64,000 nucleotides of DNA from Paracoccaceae bacterium (GCA_021741245.1 JAIOYF010000001.1:434001-498000), one strand, 5' to 3'; shown: positions 45,914 to 54,737, counted from the first letter of the stretch. The notes: a model not told the origin generated them from the sequence alone. Made by a program: numbers and translations.

Positions 45914-47917
45914 ATGAGTTATTTTCTGGGTGTGGATACCGGGGGCACCTTTACGGATGCGGTGATCGTGGACGAGGCCGCCACCCGCGTGATCGGCAAG
46001 GCCAAGGCGCTGACGACACGCGGCGATCTGGCGATTGGGATTGGCGGCGCGGTGGATGCGGCGCTTGCTGCGGCGGGCGTCGGGCCGGGTGAAGTTTCCC
46101 TTGTGTCGCTTTCCACCACCTTGGCCACCAATGCGCTGGTCGAGGGGCAGGGCGGGCGCGTGGCCTTGGTCTTCATCGGTTTTGATGCGGGTGACGAGGC
46201 GCGGGCGGGTCTGGATGAGGCGCTGCGCGGCGATCCGATCGTGCGGCTGGCAGGCGGACATGGCCATGCCGGGCAAGAGACGGCCCCCCTTGATCTTGCC
46301 GCGCTGGAGACTGCGGTGGCGGGCCTTGCGGCCGAGGTTGTTGGCTTTGCCGTGGCTGCCCGCTTTGCCACCCGCAACCCCGCGCATGAGGTCGCTGCCC
46401 GCGACCTGATCCGTCGCGTGACGGGGCGGCCTGTGACTTGCAGCCATGAGCTGTCCGCCAACCTGAACGGCCCCAAACGGGCGCTGACGGCGGTGCTGAA
46501 TGCACGGCTGATCGGGATGATTGATCGGCTGGTTGCGGCCTGTGAGCGGCATTTGGCCGCCGTGGGCATCAAGGCCCCGCTGATGGTGGTGCGCGGCGAT
46601 GGCGCGTTGATTTCCGCCGCGATGGTGCGCGAACGTCCCATTGAAACGATCCTCTCTGGCCCCGCCGCAAGCATCGTGGGCGCGCGCTGGCTGACCGGGG
46701 CTGCCGATGCGTTGGTGTCGGATATTGGCGGCACGACCACGGATGTGGCGCTGCTGAAAGGCGGCCTGCCCGAGATTGATCCCGAAGGCGCGCGGGTCGG
46801 TGGCTTTCGCACCATGGTAGAGGCGGTGGCGATGCGCACCACGGGCCTTGGCGGCGATAGCGAGGTGCATCTGATCACCGAAGGGCTGGTGGGGGGCCTG
46901 CGCCTTGGGCCGCGCCGGCTGATGCCTGTGTCGCTTTTGGCGGTGGATCACGGGCCGATGGTGCATGCGGCGCTGGACCGGGCGCTGTCGTCGGACACCT
47001 CGGGCGAGTATGACGGGCGCTTTGTGGTGCCGATGGGCGGCAATGCGGGGGGCCTCAGCGCGCGTGAGGCGGCGGTTCTGGCACGGATCACGGCACCGAT
47101 GCCGGTGACACAGGCCCTGACCTCGCGGCTGGAGGCGGCGGCGCTGGACCGACTGGTGGCGCGCGGATTGGTGATGCTGTCTGGGGTGACCCCGTCCGAC
47201 GCAAGCCATGTGCTGGGCCGGTTGGAGGCCTGGGATGGGGCGGCTGCGGAAAAGGCGGTTCGGCTGTTGGGGCGCAGGCGCAACGGTGCGGGGGAGCGCT
47301 TTGCCACCGATCCGGTTGTCTTTGCCCAAAGCATTGTCGATCAGCTGACCGAACAGACGGTGCTGTGCCTGCTGGAGGCCGCCTTTGCCGAAGATCCCGC
47401 CTTTGCCGGTGAGGCACCCGAGGTGCTGGCGCGGCACGTGGCGGTGCGTGCTGGCCTGCGTCGCCATAGCGGTGTGGTCCGAATCGAGGCGCGTCTGGGC
47501 GTGCCGGTGATCGGGCTTGGCGCGTCGGCCCCGTTTTACTATGGCGCGGTCGGGCAAGTCTTGGGCTGCGAGATGATCTTGCCCGAACACGCGGGCGTCG
47601 CCAATGCCATTGGTGCCGTGGTGGGGCAGGTCAGCCAGCGGGTGCAGGGCCTTGTCTCCAGCCCGTCCGAGGGCCGCTTTGCCGCGCATCTGCCCGATGG
47701 CGTGCAGGTTTTCAACGACCGCGAGACGGCGCTGGAGGTGATGGAGGCTGCCCTGCGCCATGAGGCCACAAGCCGCGCCCTGCGTGCCGGGGCGGTCGAG
47801 GTCAATCTGACGGTAACGCGTGAGGTCAGGCAGGCCGATATTGAGGGGCGAACCATGTTCATCGAGGCCATGATCGTGGCCACAGCTTCCGGCCGCCCAA
47901 GGGTGGCGCACATCTAG
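45914..47917 (+). CDS. Hydantoinase/oxoprolinase family protein (HyuA type)
   Basis: A 667-residue ATP-dependent amidohydrolase subunit of the HyuA/oxoprolinase class. The family motifs are GVDTGGTFTDAVI at the start, LSTTLATNALVEG, and DIGGTTTDVAL near residue 275. The fold is of the actin/hexokinase type. HyuB, the usual partner, is not adjacent: a tRNA gene follows. It may act with a distant subunit or alone on an unknown lactam or acetone-like substrate. Confidence 0.88.
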   Translation: MSYFLGVDTGGTFTDAVIVDEAATRVIGKAKALTTRGDLAIGIGGAVDAALAAAGVGPGEVSLVSLSTTLATNALVEGQGGRVALVFIGFDAGDEARAGLDEALRGDPIVRLAGGHGHAGQETAPLDLAALETAVAGLAAEVVGFAVAARFATRNPAHEVAARDLIRRVTGRPVTCSHELSANLNGPKRALTAVLNARLIGMIDRLVAACERHLAAVGIKAPLMVVRGDGALISAAMVRERPIETILSGPAASIVGARWLTGAADALVSDIGGTTTDVALLKGGLPEIDPEGARVGGFRTMVEAVAMRTTGLGGDSEVHLITEGLVGGLRLGPRRLMPVSLLAVDHGPMVHAALDRALSSDTSGEYDGRFVVPMGGNAGGLSAREAAVLARITAPMPVTQALTSRLEAAALDRLVARGLVMLSGVTPSDASHVLGRLEAWDGAAAEKAVRLLGRRRNGAGERFATDPVVFAQSIVDQLTEQTVLCLLEAAFAEDPAFAGEAPEVLARHVAVRAGLRRHSGVVRIEARLGVPVIGLGASAPFYYGAVGQVLGCEMILPEHAGVANAIGAVVGQVSQRVQGLVSSPSEGRFAAHLPDGVQVFNDRETALEVMEAALRHEATSRALRAGAVEVNLTVTREVRQADIEGRTMFIEAMIVATASGRPRVAHI

Positions 47918-48002
47918 CCGCTGGGGCGGTGCGAACTATGCGCCCGCCCTGACGATTAGCCCTTGACGCCCCCCGGGACCTTCACTAGTCAGCATCGCCA
48001 AT

Positions 48003-48079
48003 GGCTAGGTAGCTCAGCTGGTTAGAGCACGTGACTCATAATCACGGGGTCGGGGGTTCGAGTCCCCCCCTCGCCACCA
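48003..48079 (+). tRNA. tRNA-Met or tRNA-Ile2 (anticodon CAU)
   Basis: A 77-nt gene with encoded CCA. Acceptor GGCUAGG pairs with CCUCGCC except for one U-C mismatch at pair 4-69. The anticodon stem is CGUGA/UCACG with loop CUCAUAA, so the anticodon is CAU. The T arm GGGGGUUCGAGUCCCCC is fully paired. It lacks the three G-C pairs of an initiator anticodon stem, so it is elongator Met or Ile2 (with lysidine); sequence alone does not separate these with certainty, and Met is favoured. Confidence 0.9.
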
Positions 48080-48102
48080 ATTTTCTCTTGATTGTTGTGA
48101 TG

Positions 48103-48130
48103 AAAAAAACCTTCGGTGAAACACCCGAAG
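48103..48130 (-). terminator. Intrinsic terminator-like hairpin, read on the minus strand
   Basis: The stem CTTCGGTG pairs with CACCCGAAG (one bulged C) and an AAA loop separates them. Seven A on the plus strand directly before the stem become a U-run after it on the minus strand. As a minus-strand terminator it would end a transcript coming from 48131-48413, where I find no confident gene. Confidence 0.5.
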
Positions 48131-48413
48131 TGTTGAGTTAGGATTGTTTTCCAAAGCCTCCGTCCCGATTGCGCTTTATCCACTCATAGACACGAGGTGG
48201 CCTCGTAAGTTGGGTTGTTGCGGTTACTAGAGTCTGGAAAATCGAGGGCCGACGGTTCGCGCTCAATCCGGCAAAGCCTTTTCCTTGACCAGATCTGGTA
48301 GAGATTTGGACGCAAAGGGGCCAAATCTTCGCTGCACTGCAGTAAAACCGTCATAGTTTCGTTTCCTAACACGCCGATGGTGCGCGCAAATGGGGATTTG
48401 CGGAGTGCATCGG
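48131..48413. other. Gap after the tRNA with a possible minus-strand gene remnant
   Basis: No confident gene lies between the tRNA (with its flanking hairpin) and the phosphoesterase gene. On the minus strand one frame stays open for about 66 codons from about 48349 to its stop near 48151. It has no start codon, and its last residues read PPRVYEWIKRNRDGGFGKQS, which looks protein-like rather than random. It may be the tail of a decayed gene, ending just before a minus-strand terminator-like hairpin. A second short frame with an ATG ends at about 48184. Neither can be assigned. Confidence 0.3.
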
Positions 48414-49208
48414 ATGGGCGCGTCTGGTCCAAAACATAGAACACTTTTCTTGTCTGACCTACATCTGGGGGCTGTTGGCAGCCGTTCCGACCATATCTTG
48501 CAGTTCCTGCACGAGAATGACGCCGAAGCCTATGTTCTGGTCGGGGATATTCTGGATCTGTGGCACCCCCTTTTGCCCTATTGGAGCGAGGATGATCAGC
48601 GCGTTCTGAACCACCTGCGGGATCGGCAGGCCAAGGGGGCGCAGATTCGCTATTTGCGCGGAAACCACGATCCCGATCCATCGCGCGCCCCGGCCTCAAA
48701 GCGGCTGGAGGCGGATGTCGTTGATGATCTGGTGCATGTGGCAAAGGACGGTCGCCGCTATCTGGTCTTGCATGGCGATGTTGCCGACGGACGGGCGGTT
48801 CGGTCGCATATGATGACACGGCTGGGGAGCCGGATTGACCATCTGTTGCGGCGGCTGGACGGGGGCTTGTCGGTGCTGCGCCGTCGTTCGGTGCCTGAGG
48901 CCCGCAGCATGATCGAGGCCTTGTTGTCAGGTGTGAATGCCATTTTGTACCGCAGCCGCGCGCATGAGCGCAGGTTGATCACAATGGCCAAGACTCGCGG
49001 GTTGGACGGGGTGATCTGCGGGCATTTCCACATTGCCAGCCTGCACGAAGACCACGGCCTGATCTATGCCAATTGTGGGGATTGGGTCGATAGCCTGACC
49101 GCGATTGTCGAGGCCGACGATGGCGGCCTGCAACTTTTGGTCTGGTGCCCCGAGATCGCAGCATCGGCACAGAAAAGTCGGACAATGGGATTGGAGGATG
49201 CAGCATGA
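48414..49208 (+). CDS. Calcineurin-like phosphoesterase (LpxH-related)
   Basis: A 264-residue metallophosphoesterase. All five metal-binding motifs are visible: FLSDLHLG, VGDILDLW, RGNHDPDP, LHGDVADG and CGHFHIA. The family includes UDP-2,3-diacylglucosamine diphosphatases of lipid A synthesis. Because alphaproteobacteria often use LpxI for that step, another pyrophosphate-lipid substrate is possible. The start at 48414 has GGAG 8 nt upstream; the ATG at 48390 lacks one. Its stop overlaps the GT21 gene (ATGA). Confidence 0.9.
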   Translation: MGASGPKHRTLFLSDLHLGAVGSRSDHILQFLHENDAEAYVLVGDILDLWHPLLPYWSEDDQRVLNHLRDRQAKGAQIRYLRGNHDPDPSRAPASKRLEADVVDDLVHVAKDGRRYLVLHGDVADGRAVRSHMMTRLGSRIDHLLRRLDGGLSVLRRRSVPEARSMIEALLSGVNAILYRSRAHERRLITMAKTRGLDGVICGHFHIASLHEDHGLIYANCGDWVDSLTAIVEADDGGLQLLVWCPEIAASAQKSRTMGLEDAA

Positions 49209-50365
49209 TCGCGACCGTGCTGGCCGCAGCAGCGGCCCTGTTATTTTTGGTTCACCTTGTTTGTGTTGCGATCTATCTGCACCGTTTGCGCCCCACTGTG
49301 ACCCCTTCGGGCGTCATCGGTCAGCCGTTTGTGACGCTGTTGCGCCCGGTTTGTGGACTTGATGCCTTTGATGAAGAAACACTGGAGTCGTCTTTCCAGC
49401 AAGACTATCCGCGTTATGAAATCATCTTTTGCGCTCAGTCAGACAGGGATCCCGCGGTTGCCTTTCTGCGACAGTTGATGGCGAAACACCCACAGGTGCG
49501 GGCGCAGTTGTTGATTGGCTATGACCGCGTTTCGGGCAATCCGAAACTGAACAACGTCTGGAAAGGGTGGCATGCGGCGGAGGGTGACTGGATCTGCATG
49601 ACTGACAGCAACCTGCTTTTGCCGCGTGACTATCTGTCTGGGGTGGTTGGCGCATGGGGGCCGGTCACGGGGCTTGTTTCATCGCCCCCCATCGGCCTTT
49701 TGCCCATGAACGCAGGAGGGCACCTTGAATGCGCCTTTCTAAACACCAATCAAGCCCTTTTGCAGGGCGTGGCGGCCAGCATTGGCCCAGCCTATGCGCA
49801 GGGCAAGACGTTATTTTTCAACAAGCCTTTGTTGGAACATGCGGGCGGTCTGGCGGCTTTGGGCAGTCATTTGGCCGAAGACGTTGCGGCAACCAAGGCC
49901 ATCCGGAATCTGGGCCGGGAGGTGACGCTGACCCAGATGCCCTTCGCGCAACCGATCGGTCATCGCACGGTGCGGCAGGTGTGGGATCGGCAATTGCGCT
50001 GGAGCCGTGTGCGCCGGGACGGATTTCCGGTCATCTTCTGGCTGGAGAGCCTGAACGGTGCGGTGACGCCCTCGATCATCTGCGCCATCGCTCTTGCGCT
50101 TTCGGGTGCGAATCCGGCCTTTGCCCTTGGCTATCTTGGCCTGTGGTATGCGGCGGAAATCGGGCTTGCGTGGCGGGCCGGGTGGCCTATGGGGGCCAAG
50201 GATGCGGCGTGCCTTTTGCTGCGTGACCTGCTGATCCCGGCGATCTGGTTGGCCACCTTCTTGCGCCGTGGCTTTGAATGGCGCGGCACGGCGATGGGGG
50301 ATATGGAGACGGCCCAAAAAGCGGCGTTGCGGCAGGCAAGCCCATCTGTAGTCCCTGCTGAGTGA
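49205..50365 (+). CDS. Ceramide glucosyltransferase-like GT21 enzyme
   Basis: A 386-residue inner-membrane glycosyltransferase. One N-terminal helix (residues 2-22) is followed by a GT-A domain: TLLRPVCGLD near residue 42, D-S-N acceptor motif in CMTDSNLLLP and the processive-type RQLRW (Q/RxxRW) near 262. C-terminal hydrophobic helices follow. Bacterial GT21 enzymes put hexose on ceramide or diacylglycerol; the lipid acceptor here is unknown. It overlaps the phosphoesterase gene by 4 nt. Confidence 0.88.
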   Translation: MIATVLAAAAALLFLVHLVCVAIYLHRLRPTVTPSGVIGQPFVTLLRPVCGLDAFDEETLESSFQQDYPRYEIIFCAQSDRDPAVAFLRQLMAKHPQVRAQLLIGYDRVSGNPKLNNVWKGWHAAEGDWICMTDSNLLLPRDYLSGVVGAWGPVTGLVSSPPIGLLPMNAGGHLECAFLNTNQALLQGVAASIGPAYAQGKTLFFNKPLLEHAGGLAALGSHLAEDVAATKAIRNLGREVTLTQMPFAQPIGHRTVRQVWDRQLRWSRVRRDGFPVIFWLESLNGAVTPSIICAIALALSGANPAFALGYLGLWYAAEIGLAWRAGWPMGAKDAACLLLRDLLIPAIWLATFLRRGFEWRGTAMGDMETAQKAALRQASPSVVPAE

Positions 50366-50370
50366 TCTGA

Positions 50371-50940
50371 ATGACGCAGGCCGAACTCGGCGCATTGATT
50401 GGCGACTATGGCTTGATCATCATCGCCCCTCTGGCTGTGCTGGAGGGGCCTGTGCTTTCGGTCATCTCCGGCTATCTGGCGCGTTTGTCGCTGATTGGTT
50501 TGCCGCAGGTGTTTGGTTTGCTGGTGCTGGCTGATCTGATCGGGGATGTCGCCCTTTATGTCTTGGGCCGGCAGGGGCGGATTGGCGTGGCGGTGCGCTG
50601 GTTTGGGGCCTTGGGGGTCACGCGCAAACGTGTGGCGTGGTTCATCCGTGCCTTTCGCGCAAAGGGTGGGCGCATCCTTGTTCTGGGCAAGTTGACACAT
50701 TCCGCCGGGTTCGCGGTTTTGCTGGCCGCTGGATTGGTCAGAATGCCGTTTGCGCGCTTTCTTGCCCTCAACTTTCTGGCCACTCTTCCCAAGGTTGCAG
50801 TCTTTGTGATGATCGGGTGGCTGTTTGGGGAAGTGTCGGATCGCGTTGGAAACTGGCTGTTCGGCGTTTCGGCGGCCGTTATCTTAGGCCTTGCTGCGAT
50901 CACCGCCTTGATTTTCATAAAGAGAAGGGCAGCCAAATGA
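50371..50940 (+). CDS. VTT-domain (DedA-like) membrane protein
   Basis: A 189-residue inner-membrane protein with about five hydrophobic segments. It shows the family features LEGPVLSVISGYLAR near residue 24, LADLIGDVALYVLGRQGR, and FGKL-type LVLGKLTHSAGFAVLLAAGL. DedA-superfamily proteins flip or move lipids such as undecaprenyl phosphate or phosphatidylethanolamine. It starts 5 nt after the GT21 gene and overlaps the GT2 gene by 4 nt, so it is part of the same lipid-handling operon. Confidence 0.85.
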   Translation: MTQAELGALIGDYGLIIIAPLAVLEGPVLSVISGYLARLSLIGLPQVFGLLVLADLIGDVALYVLGRQGRIGVAVRWFGALGVTRKRVAWFIRAFRAKGGRILVLGKLTHSAGFAVLLAAGLVRMPFARFLALNFLATLPKVAVFVMIGWLFGEVSDRVGNWLFGVSAAVILGLAAITALIFIKRRAAK

Positions 50941-51662
50941 CGGTCGCAACCTTTGCCTGCCTAATCCCCGCCCATAATGAGGCCGCCCGCATCGGTCAGG
51001 TGTTGGCGGCTGTGCGTGGTCACAGCGCCTTGGCCGAGGTGATCGTGATCGATGATGGGTCCACCGATGGAACGGCGGATCTGGCCGAGCGGGCAGGGGT
51101 AAGGGTGCTGCGCCTGTCCCCAAATCGCGGCAAGACGGCTGCCTTGGCAGAAGGGCTGGCCCTCGTCAGAACCAGCCATGTCTTGCTTTTGGATGCGGAT
51201 TTGTCGGGCCTTTGTGCCGCGGACATCACGCGTCTGATCGCCCCGGTGGCAGAGGGTCGGGCCAAGGTGACCCTGTCTTTGCGCGGGAATGCACCTTTGG
51301 TCTGGCGCATGTTGGGCGTTGATTACATCACCGGAGAGCGGGTTTTGCCCATGTCACTGATCCAGACGCGGTTGCACCATCTGATCAGCCTGCCGCGCTT
51401 TGGCTTGGAGGTGTTCTTGAATGAGCGCATTCGCGAAGCGGGGTTGACGGTCGCGGTTGTGTCATGGCCCAAGGTTGCCAGCCCGACCAAGGCGCATAAG
51501 CGGGGTTTCTGGGCGGGGATGCGGCAAGACCTTGGGATGATGGCCGATATTTTCCGAACAATCGGCTTTATCGCCCCGTTTCGTCAGATGGCGTTCTTGT
51601 GGAGCTTTGGGCACCGCCCCGTGCGGTTTGCGGCCGTTAGGGCGGCGCTGGGTCGATCCTAG
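50937..51662 (+). CDS. Family 2 glycosyltransferase
   Basis: A 241-residue soluble GT2 enzyme with a single GT-A domain. It has LIPAHNEAARIGQVL at the start, the nucleotide-sugar aspartates in VIVIDDGSTDGTADLA and LLLDADLSGL, and no membrane helix. The ATG at 50937 overlaps the VTT gene by 4 nt. In context it may make a polyprenyl-phosphate sugar or extend the glycolipid made by the GT21 enzyme; the substrate is not visible. Confidence 0.88.
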   Translation: MTVATFACLIPAHNEAARIGQVLAAVRGHSALAEVIVIDDGSTDGTADLAERAGVRVLRLSPNRGKTAALAEGLALVRTSHVLLLDADLSGLCAADITRLIAPVAEGRAKVTLSLRGNAPLVWRMLGVDYITGERVLPMSLIQTRLHHLISLPRFGLEVFLNERIREAGLTVAVVSWPKVASPTKAHKRGFWAGMRQDLGMMADIFRTIGFIAPFRQMAFLWSFGHRPVRFAAVRAALGRS

Positions 51663-51735
51663 GGATGGGCCATGAAACGGCCTTCGCCTGCACTGGGGGT
51701 CTTGCGCCCATCGGTGTTCCGGCGATGATGGGGCG

Positions 51736-52125
51736 ATGAGCGCGCGTGATCCACACCCCACAGGCCCAAAGGACCCGAAGCTTCGGTTGCGGATCTTGTT
51801 TGGCCCGGATGCGATGATGGGGCCGGGCAAAGCCGATTTGCTGGAGCGGATTGCGGATACGGGTTCCATTTCCGCCGCCGGGCGCGCGATGGGGATGAGT
51901 TACAAGCGCGCTTGGCAATTGGTCGAGGTGATGAACGCCATCTTTGCGCGGCCCTTGGTGACAAGCAGTCGGGGTGGGGCCGCAGGGGGTGGCGCTGTTT
52001 TGACCGATGACGGGCAGCGCGTGTTGTTTCTTTACCGTCAGCTGGAAACGCGTGTCGCAGAGGCGGGCGCCGATGAACTGGCCGAATTGACCACCTTGCT
52101 GCGGGATATGTCCGACGGGAAATAA
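51736..52125 (+). CDS. ModE N-domain-like winged-helix regulator
   Basis: A 129-residue protein consisting of just the LysR/ModE-type winged helix: DLLERIADTGSISAAGRAMG followed by MSYKRAWQLVEVMN, the ModE signature. The molybdate-binding (MopI/TOBE) half of full ModE is absent, as in the short ModE forms of some alphaproteobacteria. It lies 57 nt upstream of modA, and a candidate Mo-box lies between them, so it probably controls modABC. How it would sense molybdate without a TOBE domain is open. Confidence 0.88.
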   Translation: MSARDPHPTGPKDPKLRLRILFGPDAMMGPGKADLLERIADTGSISAAGRAMGMSYKRAWQLVEVMNAIFARPLVTSSRGGAAGGGAVLTDDGQRVLFLYRQLETRVAEAGADELAELTTLLRDMSDGK

Positions 52126-52149
52126 CGCTTGGCGCATTCTGCATCCGGG

Positions 52150-52171
52150 GTTATGTTCTTTCAAACATATC
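52150..52171. promoter_or_regulatory. Candidate Mo-box operator before modA
   Basis: An inverted repeat with half-sites GTTATGTT and AACATATC, 7 of 8 bases symmetric, separated by 6 nt. It lies 11 nt before the modA start and overlaps its likely leader. It resembles the TAT-rich palindromes bound by ModE/MopA-type regulators, and the gene just upstream encodes such a regulator. A GGGGAGGG ribosome site follows at 52172. Confidence 0.55.
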
Positions 52172-52182
52172 GGGGAGGGATC

Positions 52183-52968
52183 ATGCGCGCACGTTTTCAA
52201 AATTTGCTAAGGCTGCTCGCCATCGCTGCGATGGTCTGCCTGCCCCTGTCCCGGGCCAAAGCGGAGCCGTTGATTGCGGCGGCGGCAAATGTGCAGGGCG
52301 CATTGGAAGCGATTGTTGCGCAGTATCGGGCGCAAACGGGTCAGGGCGTGCGGATCAGCTATGGCGCGACAGGAAGCATTGTGCGCCAGATTCGCGAAGG
52401 CGCACCGTTCGAGGTGTTTTTGGCCGCTGACGAAGCCTCGGTTCAGGCGCTTGTTGTGGATGGGCTGACCCAAGGGCCGGGCACCGTTTATGCCGTGGGC
52501 AGGCTGGCGCTTGTGGTGCCCAAGGGTGGGCATATCGCGTTGGATGATCAGTTTGCTGGCCTGCGATCTGCGCTGGAAAATGACACGGTGACGCGCTTTG
52601 CCATCGCCAATCCCGAACACGCCCCCTATGGCGCCCGTGCGGTTGAGGCACTGCGTCACGCGGGTCTGTGGGCGGCGATTGCGCCACATGTCGTCATGGG
52701 GGAAAACGTCGCGCAGGCCGCCCAATTTGCGGCCTCGGGCAATGCCGATGGCGGGATGATTGCGCTATCGCTTGCCCTTTCGCCTGCGGTTGCCGCGCGG
52801 GTTGATCATATGGTCGTGCCCGCCGACTGGCATCAGCCCTTGGTGCAAAGCATGGTTCTGTTGCCCCTCGCGGGTGAGGAGGCGCGCGCCTTTTACGCCT
52901 TTTTGCAGGGGGCTGAGGCGCGGGGCATCTTTGCCAAGTTCGGCTATGATGCAGCGGTTGGTGGCTGA
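52183..52968 (+). CDS. modA: Molybdate ABC transporter substrate-binding protein
   Basis: A 261-residue periplasmic protein. The start at 52183 follows GGGGAGGG and gives a signal peptide cleaved after KAEA-like AKA. The mature part has the ModA patterns LIAAAANVQGALEAI, SYGATGSIVRQIREGAPFEV and FLAADEASV, then IANPEHAPYG. It delivers molybdate or tungstate to ModB. Confidence 0.94.
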   Translation: MRARFQNLLRLLAIAAMVCLPLSRAKAEPLIAAAANVQGALEAIVAQYRAQTGQGVRISYGATGSIVRQIREGAPFEVFLAADEASVQALVVDGLTQGPGTVYAVGRLALVVPKGGHIALDDQFAGLRSALENDTVTRFAIANPEHAPYGARAVEALRHAGLWAAIAPHVVMGENVAQAAQFAASGNADGGMIALSLALSPAVAARVDHMVVPADWHQPLVQSMVLLPLAGEEARAFYAFLQGAEARGIFAKFGYDAAVGG

Positions 52969-52971
52969 GGC

Positions 52972-53655
52972 ATGGATTGGCAAGCGCTGGGGTTGTCGCT
53001 GCATCTGGCCGCTTGGACGGTGGCGCTGTTGCTGCCGGTATCCGTTTTTGGGGCGCGCGCCTTGGCTTTTGCCACATTCCGGGGCAAAGCCTTGGTAGGG
53101 GCTCTGGTGACGCTGCCGCTTGTTTTGCCGCCGACGGTATTGGGGTTTTATTTGTTGGTCGGGATGGGGGCAAACTCCCCCTTCGGGCAGGTTTGGACAG
53201 CGCTGTTCGGGCAGGGGCTGGTGTTCAGCTTTTCCGGCCTTGTCGCAGCGTCAGTGCTGGTGAACCTGCCTTTTGCGATCCAGCCCGCACAACGCGCGTT
53301 CGAGGCGGTGCCCCCGGCGCTGCGCGAGGCTGCCGCCTGTTCGGGCCTGTCGCCCTTGCAAGCCTTGTGGCGGGTGGACCTGCCTTTGGCATGGCCGGGA
53401 ATTATGACGGCGATGGTGCTGACCTTTGCCCATACCTTGGGTGAATTTGGCGTGGTGCTGATGGTCGGCGGTTCCATCCCCGGCGAGACCAAGACCATTG
53501 CCATCGCCATCTATGACCGGGTGCAGGCCTTTGATGACCGCAGCGCCGGGATCATGTCGCTGGTCCTGTTGGCCATTTCCATAAGCACGATCATGGCGAC
53601 CCTTGCGCTGTCGCAGCGGATGCGGCGCGGCCCTGTGCAAGGCGCGCCCAGATGA
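52972..53655 (+). CDS. modB: Molybdate ABC transporter permease
   Basis: A 227-residue inner-membrane permease with about five helices. TLPLVLPPTVLGFYLL near residue 45 and the EAA loop (EAAACSGLSPLQALWRVDLP near 120) are typical, followed by LGEFGVVLMVGGSIPGET, the ModB signature. It starts 3 nt after modA and overlaps modC by 4 nt. Confidence 0.95.
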   Translation: MDWQALGLSLHLAAWTVALLLPVSVFGARALAFATFRGKALVGALVTLPLVLPPTVLGFYLLVGMGANSPFGQVWTALFGQGLVFSFSGLVAASVLVNLPFAIQPAQRAFEAVPPALREAAACSGLSPLQALWRVDLPLAWPGIMTAMVLTFAHTLGEFGVVLMVGGSIPGETKTIAIAIYDRVQAFDDRSAGIMSLVLLAISISTIMATLALSQRMRRGPVQGAPR

Positions 53656-54737
53656 CCCTGAACGTCCGTCTGCAAGCGACGGGGCCGATTGCGCTGGACC
53701 TGTCGTTTCAGGTGGAGCCGGGCGAGGTGCTGGCGCTTGTCGGCCCCTCGGGGTCTGGCAAGTCCACCGTGCTGCGCAGCATTGCCGGGTTGTGGACGCC
53801 AACGCAGGCCCATGTGGGTGTTGCGGGCGAGGTTTGGCACGACAGTGAAACGCATCTGTCGCTGCCGACGCATCAGCGAAAGGTCGGGATGGTGTTTCAA
53901 TCCTATGCGCTGTTTCCGCATCTGGATGCGCTGGGCAATGTAACGCTTGCCATGGGGGATCAGCCAAGGGCGCAGCGGGAGAAGGCGGCGCGCGCGCTTT
54001 TGGCGCGTGTTGGTTTGTCGGGGTTCGAGGCCCGCAGGCCTGCGGATTTATCGGGTGGGCAACAGCAACGTGTGGCCATTGCGCGCGCCCTTGCACGCGA
54101 TCCCATGGTCTTGCTGCTGGATGAACCCTTTTCGGCCGTTGATCGCCCCATGCGCGAGGGGCTGTATGAAACCTTGCAATCCTTGCGCAGTGTTTTGGCG
54201 ATGCCAACGGTTCTGGTCACCCATGATATGGATGAGGCGCAGCGACTGGCGGACCGGATGGTGGTGATCGAGGCAGGCCGGGCGCTGAGTTCGGGCACGG
54301 CGGCCGAGGTGCTGTGCGACCCAAGGGCGCTGCGCACCTTGGGATTGCGCGAGGCGGGGTCGATGATCACCGCCATTGTCGAGGCGGAGGAAGAGGATGA
54401 TCTGAGCCGCCTGCGCACGGTCGGCGGCCCGCTTTATGTGCCAAAGGTCAGTGCCGCCCCCGGAACGCGGCTGCGGCTGCGCATCCCGGCCCATGATGTG
54501 ATGATCGCGCTGGAGCGGCCTGTGGGTCTTTCGGCCCTGAACGTCTTGCCGGTGGTTGTGCGCGCGGTGGTGCCCGGTGATGGGCCGGGCGTCATGCTGC
54601 GTCTTGGGCTGGGTGAGGAAGAGATCCTTGCGCGGGTCACCCAACGATCCGCGCGCCATTTGGGCGTGCAGCCGGGGCTTGCCTGTTTTGCGGTTCTCAA
54701 AAGCATGGCCGTTGCCCGCGACCAGTTGCGCACATAG
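53652..54737 (+). CDS. modC: Molybdate ABC transporter ATPase
   Basis: A 361-residue ATPase. Walker A is GPSGSGKST, signature LSGGQQQRVAIARAL, Walker B LLLDEPFSAVD, and switch His in LVTHDMDE. The C-terminal about 80 residues form the molybdate-binding (TOBE/Mop) domain with AGTRLRLRIPAHDVMIAL-like strands. It ends at a G/C-rich hairpin before the convergent TetR gene. Confidence 0.95.
   Translation: MTLNVRLQATGPIALDLSFQVEPGEVLALVGPSGSGKSTVLRSIAGLWTPTQAHVGVAGEVWHDSETHLSLPTHQRKVGMVFQSYALFPHLDALGNVTLAMGDQPRAQREKAARALLARVGLSGFEARRPADLSGGQQQRVAIARALARDPMVLLLDEPFSAVDRPMREGLYETLQSLRSVLAMPTVLVTHDMDEAQRLADRMVVIEAGRALSSGTAAEVLCDPRALRTLGLREAGSMITAIVEAEEEDDLSRLRTVGGPLYVPKVSAAPGTRLRLRIPAHDVMIALERPVGLSALNVLPVVVRAVVPGDGPGVMLRLGLGEEEILARVTQRSARHLGVQPGLACFAVLKSMAVARDQLRT

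Noticed and set aside
45815-47911. Minus-strand reading of 698 codons across the HyuA-type gene
   Set aside because: Antisense shadow of a conserved family; no recognisable domain.
48184-48819. Minus-strand reading of 211 codons
   Set aside because: Most of it is antisense to the phosphoesterase gene; only the part beyond 48414 could be real, and it shows no domain.
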